Positions 33,945 through 41,998 of a DNA stretch of 64,000 nt are shown here, one piece after another. The notes beneath the pieces are model-generated. The model had not been told where the DNA came from, searched no databases, and saw nothing but the letters and a program-made list of their open reading frames with translations. This stretch comes from Pseudomonas sp. gcc21. Lineage in GTDB: Bacteria > Pseudomonadota > Gammaproteobacteria > Pseudomonadales > Pseudomonadaceae. The stretch's first letter is position 1, and every line of letters begins with the position of its first letter. A program made the position numbers and the translations under genes. Location: assembly GCF_012844345.1 (NCBI RefSeq), contig NZ_CP051625.1, positions 434,001 through 498,000 on the forward strand, given 5' to 3'.

Positions 33945-36028
33945 ACACCCTCCATGCAGGCCTCGCATACGGGGCAGCGGCTTGCGCCTATTTCACGCGC
34001 CGCTTGTGCGATCGAACGTTGAGCGCTGGCCAGGGTGGGGCTCGTTAAGGGTGTAGCCTGAGCGCTGACTGGCTTGGTCACTTTCCCGGTCTGACTGATA
34101 TCTGCCGGGACTGGAACCTCGGGCCGCAGCACGTTCGTGCCTGAACCTTTACCCGCGTGACCGCCCGCATTCAGCCGGATGGCCGGACCATTCATACTCA
34201 CCCCAGCGGGGGTGATCGAAATAAAGCTCCCACCAGCCTGTAAAGTCAGCTCGGCACCGGCTTCGATAACCATTTTTTGCCCGGCCTTGAGATGAATTTC
34301 ACGACCGGCTTTGAGCAGATGCGCTTTGCCGAGCTGGATATGTTGGTTGCTGCCTACGGTAAGGTGGTCGTCAGCCTTGAGTTCGGTTTTGCGGTCGCTG
34401 TGGGTGGTGTGGTGTTGTTCTGCTAGCAGCTCGGTATAGCTGTTGGCTTCGACGCGGTCGTGACGTTCGTTGCCAACCCGGATGGTCTGGTTGTGCTGGA
34501 CGTTCTGATTCCAGTCGCGCTGGGCGTGGATGAAAATCTGCTCTTCGTTCTTTTTGTCTTCGATGCGCAGTTCATTGAAGCCATCGCCGCCGGGGCTGCT
34601 CAGCGTTTTGAATACAGAGCGGGTTTTGTTTGCGGGTAAGTCATAAGGAACCTGATGTTCCTTGTGATAAAGGCAGCCGGTAACCAGCGGCTGATCTGGA
34701 TCGCCTTCAAGAAAGCTGACCAGTACTTCCATGCCAACCCGGGGAATGGCTACGCCGCCATAGCGATCGCCGGCCCAGCTGCTGGCCACTCTGAGCCAGC
34801 AACTGGTCTTGTCATTCGCCTGGCCGAGGCGGTCCCAATGAAACTGCACTTTGACGCGTCCGTATTGATCGCAATGTATTTCTTCCCCTTCAGGGCCGGT
34901 TACCACTGCGCTTTGACTGCCTCGAATGCGTGATTTGGCGTGCGCAAGCGGCGGGCGATACGGAACGTCCCAGGGCGTGGCGGTGAAATAGTTGCGGTAG
35001 CCCTGCGTAAACCCATCTTCGGATTTGGTGTCGCTGGTGATGGACTCTTCCAGCACCTGCGGCTGTTTGCCTTCGTGCCGGATGTCGGTGAGTAACCAGA
35101 GATCATTCCACTGTTGGCGTGAATGACCTTGCAGAGCGAGAAAATGGCCGCTGACCAATAGCGGCTGGTCGCTTTCCCCATTCGCCAACTGGTAGTCGCT
35201 GCGGTGGCGTTCAAGGCTGATTGTCGCCAGATCATTCCCGCGCTGGCGGTCAGTGAACCGGCCGGGATAGTCGTAATCCTCCAGGTCCGGCAGTGTTTCG
35301 CTGCGGGCATCGCTCTGCATCTGCAGACGCGGCTTTTCAGAGTCGTAATCGCGGCGGGTTACCCTGCTCGGGCGCGTTTCCAAGCGTAGGGCGAAGCGCT
35401 TGATAACAGGCTCGTCGGCCACCATGCCGTTGCCCTGATCGAAGCCGGTCGGTGCCAATGTGGGAAATACGGTCTGGTTGTCACCGAATACCAGCACATG
35501 CCCATCGGGACCGTGCTGGAAGTGATAGTGAATCCCTTCTTCTTCACATAGCCGCTGGATGAAGTGCAGATCGGTCTCGTTATATTGGGTGCAATAAACC
35601 CGCTCTGGCCCCTCATTGAGCAGTTGAAAGCGGAACGCATCGCTGTGAATGCCGTGTTCATGCAACACGCTGGCGATGATTTGCGGGACGGTCTGGTGCT
35701 GAAAGATGCGCTGGTTGCGCGCGTGTTCCAGATAGGCAAGGTGTGGCACGAGGGTCAGGCGATAACGGGTCAGACGCTTGCCGGCTTCACCCTGGGCGAC
35801 GCTGTAGATCAGACCGTGAATACCCTTGTTCTCGCCCTCGAAATCCAGAAACGCCGGCACATGCAACAGGTCTTCAATATCCAGGTCAGGCTGTTCGCTG
35901 ACCAGCTCAATCTCGAAGCAATAGGGTTTCGACAGACCTTCGAGGCCAGTGAAGCCCAGTACCTTGAAGTCGTGATCGTCACCCTGGATGCGCAGGGTGA
36001 ACTGGGGCGTGTTGGCGGGTGAGAACAT
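33932..36028 (-). CDS. Type VI secretion spike protein VgrG
   Basis: A 698-residue VgrG. It has the gp27-like part (FTLRIQGDDHDFKVLGFTGL; LCEEEGIHYHF), the gp5 OB-fold with CDQYGRVKVQFHWDRLGQ, WAGDRYGGVAIPRVGMEVLV and FLEGDPDQPLVTGCLYH, and the C-terminal beta needle with repeats such as IQLGKAHLLKAGREIHLKAG. The last 16 residues contain four Cys (RCPVCEACMEGVCPV), an unusual tail. I chose ATG 36028 because AAGGA lies upstream; a TTG at 36046 is in frame. It heads the effector operon. No T6SS structural genes lie in the window. Confidence 0.96.
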   Translation of the reverse strand: MFSPANTPQFTLRIQGDDHDFKVLGFTGLEGLSKPYCFEIELVSEQPDLDIEDLLHVPAFLDFEGENKGIHGLIYSVAQGEAGKRLTRYRLTLVPHLAYLEHARNQRIFQHQTVPQIIASVLHEHGIHSDAFRFQLLNEGPERVYCTQYNETDLHFIQRLCEEEGIHYHFQHGPDGHVLVFGDNQTVFPTLAPTGFDQGNGMVADEPVIKRFALRLETRPSRVTRRDYDSEKPRLQMQSDARSETLPDLEDYDYPGRFTDRQRGNDLATISLERHRSDYQLANGESDQPLLVSGHFLALQGHSRQQWNDLWLLTDIRHEGKQPQVLEESITSDTKSEDGFTQGYRNYFTATPWDVPYRPPLAHAKSRIRGSQSAVVTGPEGEEIHCDQYGRVKVQFHWDRLGQANDKTSCWLRVASSWAGDRYGGVAIPRVGMEVLVSFLEGDPDQPLVTGCLYHKEHQVPYDLPANKTRSVFKTLSSPGGDGFNELRIEDKKNEEQIFIHAQRDWNQNVQHNQTIRVGNERHDRVEANSYTELLAEQHHTTHSDRKTELKADDHLTVGSNQHIQLGKAHLLKAGREIHLKAGQKMVIEAGAELTLQAGGSFISITPAGVSMNGPAIRLNAGGHAGKGSGTNVLRPEVPVPADISQTGKVTKPVSAQATPLTSPTLASAQRSIAQAAREIGASRCPVCEACMEGVCPV

Positions 36029-36327
36029 CCATTGTTCCTTGTACAAATCCGTTGCGGCAGTAACGAAGCGCTCTGGCCCGATACCTTTCCATGGTTGCGT
36101 ATTGTCCTAAATACCACCGGCGAAGGTTGTGAGTCAGTCGGCACAACCTGTAATGGGCGGGCAGATTGGCAGTGTTGACTATGGAGTCCGGATGATTGTT
36201 CTGGCAGGGGTGGGATTATCAATCATGGTGATGGAAGCGCGCATTTCCAAGGGCTTGCCTATTCTTCAAAAGCCCCGGACTTACATGCCTGGGGAAGAAC
36301 AATAAAAGAAACAATGAGAGGTGTACC

Positions 36328-37767
36328 TTGCGCATTCATCAATGGTATTCAGCCGCCGTGCCCATGGCATTGTCGGCAATCGTATTAAGCGGTTGTCTGA
36401 GCGACGACGATAGTGACTCTGATACACCGGCCACGCCTGCTCCTCCTCAAGTGCGGGAGCATGACAAGCGCGCCTTTACAGCTGAGCTGCCTGAGCAATC
36501 GGAACTCCCGGCGGCGCTTGACGATGCGGCTATCTATTTTGGCAGATATGAAGGCTTGCAAGGTGATGCGCTATACACCTTCGAGGTGCCCGAAGGCTGG
36601 GATGGCGATGGTCTGATCATGTGGACGCGGGGCTACGGGGGTGAAAACCTGGAGCTGAGCCTCTCAAGACCCGGTCTGGCGTGGCGTCAGGCTGTACTCG
36701 ACGCAGGCTACGCCTGGGCAGCCTCTTCCTACTCAGCCAACTGGTACGATGCCCGGGCGGGTATCGAGGACACCAACAAGCTGGCGCTGAATGTTATCGA
36801 CTATGTCGAACGCGATTATGGTGAGAGGTTTGCGACGCCCAGCCAATATCTGATCTCCGGTGCGTCCCTGGGTGGTCATATTGCCGCTGCAGCTGTGGAC
36901 CGGGAGAACATGGAGCGGACGCAGTTCAAGGTCGACTACGCTGGCGCTGCGCCGCTATGCCAGGCAGAGCAGAATCAGTTCCAGTGGCTGGGCGATTACC
37001 CCCGGGTAATGATGGAGCTGAGCGGGTTTGGGGACAGAGACTATTCAGAGTTTCAGGACCTGCTACCGCAAATGGTCAGCACGCTTTTCGAAATGGACGG
37101 CACTACGCCCAAGTGGTTGGAGCCCCGGGGGCCGGAGGGCGAAAGGTTGATGGCGATAGCGCAAAACCTTACCGGCGGTGAACGTCCTTATTTTGAGTAC
37201 GGGTTTGCCAGTCCCTATCACAACGTGGTGCTTGCTACGGGCGGAAGGACAGGGGACGTAAACGGCATCCTTGCCAGCAATGGCTACGGCAACGAAGACC
37301 AGGTATATCGCTGGACTAACGATCCGGAGCCGACCGCTGAAGAAGTGGAGTTCAACGAACGTATCGCCCGCGTAAGCGCCGATCCGGATGCCAACCCGCT
37401 GCGCGACGACGGTGTGCGCTGGATTCCATTGGTCAACGGTGACTTCGATATACCGGTGATGACCATGCATACCCTGGGCGATTTCTACGTGCCTTTCCGC
37501 CACCAGCAGCTTTACCGCGAGCGAGCCCAGGAGAATGGCAATGCTGACTTGCTGGTTCAACGCGCGATTCGTGCGCCAGGTCATTGCGACTTCTCCGCCG
37601 GCGAATACCGCGCGCTGGTCACTGAATGGCTGGCGTGGGTCAACGGTGGACCCAAGCCAGAAGGGGACGAAGTGCTCGATCCAGCGGTCGTTGCGGACGA
37701 GGACTACGGTTGCAATTTTACTGTCGGTGAACGGGCGGGCTTGGCGGCCTGTTCCTCCCTTAACTGA
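36328..37767 (+). CDS. Lipoprotein alpha/beta hydrolase, first of a tandem pair
   Basis: A 479-residue protein with a lipobox LSGC (Cys23) after MALSAIVLSG, followed by an Asp/Ser/Pro-rich linker to about 42. The hydrolase part has IMWTRGYGGE, AWAASSYSANWY, the nucleophile elbow SGASLGGHIAAAAV (Ser180), and late motifs TMHTLGDFYVPFRHQQLY and RAPGHCDFS with Asp and His candidates. The start is TTG with GAGAGG upstream; the next gene has the same start context. I do not recognise a named family. A lipoprotein hydrolase of this type may act on esters outside the inner membrane. Confidence 0.8.
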   Translation: MRIHQWYSAAVPMALSAIVLSGCLSDDDSDSDTPATPAPPQVREHDKRAFTAELPEQSELPAALDDAAIYFGRYEGLQGDALYTFEVPEGWDGDGLIMWTRGYGGENLELSLSRPGLAWRQAVLDAGYAWAASSYSANWYDARAGIEDTNKLALNVIDYVERDYGERFATPSQYLISGASLGGHIAAAAVDRENMERTQFKVDYAGAAPLCQAEQNQFQWLGDYPRVMMELSGFGDRDYSEFQDLLPQMVSTLFEMDGTTPKWLEPRGPEGERLMAIAQNLTGGERPYFEYGFASPYHNVVLATGGRTGDVNGILASNGYGNEDQVYRWTNDPEPTAEEVEFNERIARVSADPDANPLRDDGVRWIPLVNGDFDIPVMTMHTLGDFYVPFRHQQLYRERAQENGNADLLVQRAIRAPGHCDFSAGEYRALVTEWLAWVNGGPKPEGDEVLDPAVVADEDYGCNFTVGERAGLAACSSLN

Positions 37768-37785
37768 TCCAGACTGAACCAGCCG

Positions 37786-37815
37786 ACCATGGCGGTAACC
37801 CCGCCATGGTCATTC
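37786..37815 (+). terminator. Terminator-like hairpin after the first tandem hydrolase
   Basis: A perfect 10-bp stem ACCATGGCGG / CCGCCATGGT with a TAACC loop. The same stem and loop recur after the second hydrolase (39487), so it was probably duplicated with the gene. Confidence 0.6.
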
Positions 37816-38011
37816 CAGCGACCTGAACGTGGCCGCTACTTCTCCTGCTTCTTCTTCACGTACAAGGCCCGATAATCGTCCAGGCGGTGGTGCAACTATC
37901 AATTGCAGTGATGCCGAAGCATTCCGCCTGATACTTGGCTATTCTTCGGAATGCGCTGGGCTCAGATGCCCGCGAAAAACAAAACTAAAAAAAGAACAAT
38001 GGAGGTTTACC

Positions 38012-39475
38012 TTGCGCACTCAACATTGGTACTCGGCCGCCGTGCCCATGGCACTTTCAGCGATTGTGCTGAGCGGTTGTCTAAGCAGTGGCGGTGGAAG
38101 TTCTGATAAGCCCACATCCCCAGCCCCAGGACAGGGAACCCCCGAAGTAACACGGGAGCATGATGAGCGCTCCTTTGAAGCGGTAGATAAGCCGTTTGAC
38201 AAGCTTCCTCTAGCCGAGAGCATCTATTTTGGTCAATACGATGGCTTGCAAGGGGAGGCGTCGTACGCCCTGGAAGTGCCTAAAAACTGGGATGGTCGCG
38301 GGCTCGTTATGTGGACTCGTGGTTACGGTGGCGAGGGCGATGAACTCCCTACAGTAGAGCCGCCCTTGCCTTGGCGAATGGTCGTGCTGAGTCACGGTTA
38401 TGCTTGGGCATCTTCGTCTTATTCCGCCAACTACTACGATGTGCGCGCAGGTATTGAGGATACCAACAAGCTGGCATTAAACGTGATGGATTATGTCCAG
38501 TATGACCACGGTGACCAGTTGGAAGAACCGAAGCAGTTTCTGATCTCAGGGGTATCTCTGGGAGGGCATACCGCCGCCGCCGCAGTGGATCGAGAGAACA
38601 TGGAGCGCACGCAACACAAAGTTCCTTATGCAGGCGCCGCTCCTTTCTGCCAGGCCGAGCAGAATCAGTTCCAGTGGCTGGGTGATTATCCAAGGGCCAT
38701 GATGGAATTAAGCGGGTTTGGAGACAGGGATTATTCTGAATTCCAGAGTTTATTGCCTCAGATGATTGGGACGTTGTTCGAGGTCGACGCAGATGGCCCG
38801 ACCTGGGTACCGCGAAATCAGGCGGGCGAGAGGCTGAAAGCAATCGCGCTCAATCTGACCGGCGGACCGCGCCCTATTTTCGAAGAAGGTTTCAAGGTGG
38901 ACATGTGGCAGGGAGCAGTGCTTGGCACGGGTGGCTCCGGTGGTGATATCAATGGGATCCTGGCACGCAACGGCTACGGCAATGAGGATCAGGTATACCG
39001 CTGGACCACCGGTCCACAGCCGGACGCCGAAGAACTCGAGTTCAACGAGCGTATAACCCGGGTCAGTGCCGACCCCGACGCAAACCCGCTGCGTAATGAT
39101 GGAGTGCGCTGGATCCCTCTGGTCAACGGTGACTTCGATGTCCCCGTGCTGACCATGCATACCTTGGGCGACTTTTACGTACCCTTCCGTCATCAGCAAC
39201 TGTACCGTCAGGGAGCCGAGGAAAATGGTAACGCGGACCTGTTGGTACAACGAGCCATTCGCGCTCCAGGGCATTGTGATTTTTCCCCGGGTGAGATGGT
39301 CGAAGCGATGACCGATTGGCTGGCCTGGGTGAATGGTGGGAGCAAGCCTGCCGGTGATGAGGTATTGGATCCCGATGTGGTGGCAGATCCAGACTATGGC
39401 TGTACCTTCACTCGGGCATTCCCGGCAGAGTTGAATATCACAACGAGAGATGATCTGCCCGCCTGCACCCCGTAA
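38012..39475 (+). CDS. Lipoprotein alpha/beta hydrolase, second of a tandem pair
   Basis: A 487-residue paralogue of the preceding protein, with the same signal and lipobox (YSAAVPMALSAIVLSGC), a Gly/Ser/Pro linker, the elbow SGVSLGGHTAAAAV, and the shared late motifs TMHTLGDFYVPFRHQQLY and RAPGHCDFS. Long stretches such as AEQNQFQWLGDYPR and ELSGFGDRDYSEFQ are identical between the two, but synonymous sites differ widely, so the duplication is not recent. The start is TTG 38012 with GGAGG upstream; the frame is open to 37829 but the signal peptide fixes the start. Confidence 0.8.
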   Translation: MRTQHWYSAAVPMALSAIVLSGCLSSGGGSSDKPTSPAPGQGTPEVTREHDERSFEAVDKPFDKLPLAESIYFGQYDGLQGEASYALEVPKNWDGRGLVMWTRGYGGEGDELPTVEPPLPWRMVVLSHGYAWASSSYSANYYDVRAGIEDTNKLALNVMDYVQYDHGDQLEEPKQFLISGVSLGGHTAAAAVDRENMERTQHKVPYAGAAPFCQAEQNQFQWLGDYPRAMMELSGFGDRDYSEFQSLLPQMIGTLFEVDADGPTWVPRNQAGERLKAIALNLTGGPRPIFEEGFKVDMWQGAVLGTGGSGGDINGILARNGYGNEDQVYRWTTGPQPDAEELEFNERITRVSADPDANPLRNDGVRWIPLVNGDFDVPVLTMHTLGDFYVPFRHQQLYRQGAEENGNADLLVQRAIRAPGHCDFSPGEMVEAMTDWLAWVNGGSKPAGDEVLDPDVVADPDYGCTFTRAFPAELNITTRDDLPACTP

Positions 39476-39486
39476 CCAAACTGACC

Positions 39487-39516
39487 ACCATGGCGGTAAC
39501 CCCGCCATGGTTGTTT
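39487..39516 (+). terminator. Terminator-like hairpin after the second tandem hydrolase
   Basis: The stem ACCATGGCGG / CCGCCATGGT with a TAACC loop is identical to the one at 37786 and is followed by TGTTT. Confidence 0.65.
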
Positions 39517-39605
39517 CGCGCTGGCACCCCAACGATCGCCCAACCGTGCAGCAAGCACCCAACCCAGCTACAATTGCCGGCTTTCCCGTAGCGCGGTAGC
39601 CTGCC

Positions 39606-41621
39606 ATGTCCCTTCCCAAGCATCACCTCGAACTCCTCAGCCCGGCCCGGGATGTGGCCATTGCCCGTGAGGCGATCCTGCATGGCGCTGATGCGGTGTA
39701 TATCGGTGGCCCGAGCTTCGGTGCGCGGCATAATGCCGAGAACAGCCTGGCTGATATCGCCGAGCTGGTGCGCTTCGCCAAGCTGTTCCATGTGCGTATC
39801 TTCGTTACGCTCAATACCATCCTGCACGACGATGAGCTGGAGCCGGCACGGCAGTTGATTCATCAGCTGTACGATGCGGGCGTGGATGCGCTGATTATCC
39901 AGGACATGGGCGTTATGGAAATGGACATCCCGCCCATCGAGATCCATGCCAGCACCCAGTGTGATATCCGCAGCCTGGACAAGGCGCAGTTCCTGGACAA
40001 GGCGGGGTTCTCGCAGCTGGTGCTGGCCCGCGAACTCAACCTGCAGGAAATCAGGGCGATCCATCAGCAGGTGGATTCAACCCTCGAATTCTTCATTCAC
40101 GGCGCGTTATGTGTGGCGTTTTCCGGTCAGTGTAATATTTCGCATGCGCAGACCGGCCGCAGCGCCAACCGGGGTGACTGTTCCCAGGCCTGCCGGCTGC
40201 CCTACACCCTGAAAGATGAAAGCGGCGGGGTGATCGCCTACGAAAAACATCTGCTGTCCATGAAGGACAACAACCAGTCCGCCAACCTTGATGCGTTGGT
40301 CAACGCCGGCATTCGTTCCTTCAAGATAGAAGGGCGCTACAAGGATATGGGCTATGTGAAGAACATCACCGCCTGGTATCGGCAGCAGCTGGACGCCATC
40401 CTTGAGCAGCGCCCTGATCTGGCGCGGGCATCCAGTGGCCGTACCGAGCACTTCTTCGTGCCTGATCCGGACAAGACCTTCCACCGCGGCAGCACCGATT
40501 ACTTTGTTACTGATCGCAAGATTGATATCGGCGCCTTTGATTCGCCGACCTTCACCGGTCTGGTCGTTGGCGAGCTGCAGCAGGTGCGCAAGCATGACTT
40601 GCTGGCGGTAACCGATACCCCTCTGTCCAATGGCGACGGCTTGAACGTGATGGTCAAGCGCGAGGTGGTCGGCTTCCGCGCCAACGTGGCAGAGCAGCTG
40701 CGGCAGTTTGAGGAAGATGGCCAGCCGCGCTGGGAATACCGCATCGAGCCGAACGAATTGCCCGAACCGCTGCGTCGTGTCCGATTGCCGCAAACCCTCA
40801 GTCGTAATCTGGATCACAACTGGCAACAGGCACTACAGAAGGTGTCCGCAGAGCGCCGTATCGGTGTGCGCTGGCAGGTTGAACTGGGTGCGGAGAGCTT
40901 CAAGCTTAGCGCGATAAGCGAGGAGGGCGTCGTTGTCTCGGGCGCGCTGAGCGGCCCCTTCGAGCCCGCCAAGCAGAAGGAGAGAGCGCTGGATCAACTG
41001 CGTGATTTGCTCGGTCAACTTGGCACAACCCAGTACCACGCCGAGCAGGTCGATATCGCCGGTGACTTTGTGCCCTTCGTGCCCAACTCCCAGCTCAAAG
41101 CCTTGCGCCGCGAACTGATCGAGCGGTTGAGCGAAGCGCGCATTGAGGCGTTCCCGCATGGCGGCCGCAAGCCGGTGAGTGTCCCGCCGCCGGTGTATCC
41201 GCAGTCGCACCTGACCTTCCTGGCCAACGTCTATAACCATAAGGCACGCGCCTTTTATCAGCGGTATGGCGTGGAGTTGATTGATGCGGCCTACGAGGCG
41301 CATGAAGAGCCCGGCGAGGTGCCGGTGATGATCACCAAGCACTGCCTGCGTTTCTCTTTCAATCTATGCCCGAAGCAGGCCAAGGGCGTGACCGGCGTAC
41401 GGACCAAGGTTGCCCCCATGCAGCTTGTGCACGGGGACGATGTGCTGACATTGAAGTTCGACTGCAAACCCTGCGAGATGCACGTGATCGGGAAGATGCG
41501 CAGCAATATTTTCAATGCGCCGCAGCCGGGCAGTGGCCAGAACTTAAGTAGCGGACGGAACATAGTTGGTTCCATCACGCCGGAAGACTTGCTCAAGACC
41601 ATCCGCCGGTCGCCGCGCTGA
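39606..41621 (+). CDS. rlhA: 23S rRNA 5-hydroxycytidine C2501 synthase RlhA (U32 peptidase family)
   Basis: A 671-residue protein of the long U32 type. The N-terminal U32 barrel starts LELLSPARDVAIAREAILHG and has GADAVYIGGPSFGARHNAEN, ARELNLQEIRAIHQQVDSTL and the cluster-ligand region HGALCVAFSGQCNISHAQTG with SANRGDCSQACRLPY. The C-terminal DUF3656 part ends with KFDCKPCEMHVIGK. The length (E. coli RlhA about 650) separates it from TrhP, which is about 450. RlhA hydroxylates C2501 of 23S rRNA using prephenate-derived chemistry. It is a single gene here. Confidence 0.92.
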   Translation: MSLPKHHLELLSPARDVAIAREAILHGADAVYIGGPSFGARHNAENSLADIAELVRFAKLFHVRIFVTLNTILHDDELEPARQLIHQLYDAGVDALIIQDMGVMEMDIPPIEIHASTQCDIRSLDKAQFLDKAGFSQLVLARELNLQEIRAIHQQVDSTLEFFIHGALCVAFSGQCNISHAQTGRSANRGDCSQACRLPYTLKDESGGVIAYEKHLLSMKDNNQSANLDALVNAGIRSFKIEGRYKDMGYVKNITAWYRQQLDAILEQRPDLARASSGRTEHFFVPDPDKTFHRGSTDYFVTDRKIDIGAFDSPTFTGLVVGELQQVRKHDLLAVTDTPLSNGDGLNVMVKREVVGFRANVAEQLRQFEEDGQPRWEYRIEPNELPEPLRRVRLPQTLSRNLDHNWQQALQKVSAERRIGVRWQVELGAESFKLSAISEEGVVVSGALSGPFEPAKQKERALDQLRDLLGQLGTTQYHAEQVDIAGDFVPFVPNSQLKALRRELIERLSEARIEAFPHGGRKPVSVPPPVYPQSHLTFLANVYNHKARAFYQRYGVELIDAAYEAHEEPGEVPVMITKHCLRFSFNLCPKQAKGVTGVRTKVAPMQLVHGDDVLTLKFDCKPCEMHVIGKMRSNIFNAPQPGSGQNLSSGRNIVGSITPEDLLKTIRRSPR

Positions 41622-41657
41622 CCCCTTAGCTGACAGCGCTGCCCGTATTAACGCCAG

Positions 41658-41984
41658 TCATGGATCGATCCGGTCCATCGCCTGGCGGATAGGTTCTGCA
41701 TCGGTTGGCCTGACCAGCCGCTCGATTTCTTCTCCATCCTTCATGAATATCAATGTTGGCCAGAGCTTGACCTTGAACGAGCGGCCCAGCTTGCGGCCTG
41801 GCCCGTCCTCGATCTTCAGGTGACGCAGGTCGGGGTGTCCTGCAAACGCCGAGGCAATATGCCGCTGCGCAGCGCTGCAATGGCCACACCATCCGGTGCC
41901 AAACTCTATGACCGTAGCGCCCTGAAGGGCATCGACTTCAGCGCGTGAAGGTGCCTGGTCTGTGTAGGTATCATTCATCGCCAT
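41658..41984 (-). CDS. Thioredoxin-like protein with a CGHC active site
   Basis: A 108-residue cytoplasmic thioredoxin-fold protein. The active site is GTGWCGHCSAAQ, where classical thioredoxin has WCGPC, and the cis-Pro region is KLWPTLIFMKDGEEIERLVR. CGHC raises the redox potential relative to CGPC in known oxidoreductases. It begins 14 bases after the stop of the giant hybrid kinase gene, with AGGAGG upstream, so the two are cotranscribed. Confidence 0.9.
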   Translation of the reverse strand: MAMNDTYTDQAPSRAEVDALQGATVIEFGTGWCGHCSAAQRHIASAFAGHPDLRHLKIEDGPGRKLGRSFKVKLWPTLIFMKDGEEIERLVRPTDAEPIRQAMDRIDP

Positions 41985-41998
41985 GCTTGATCCTCCTG

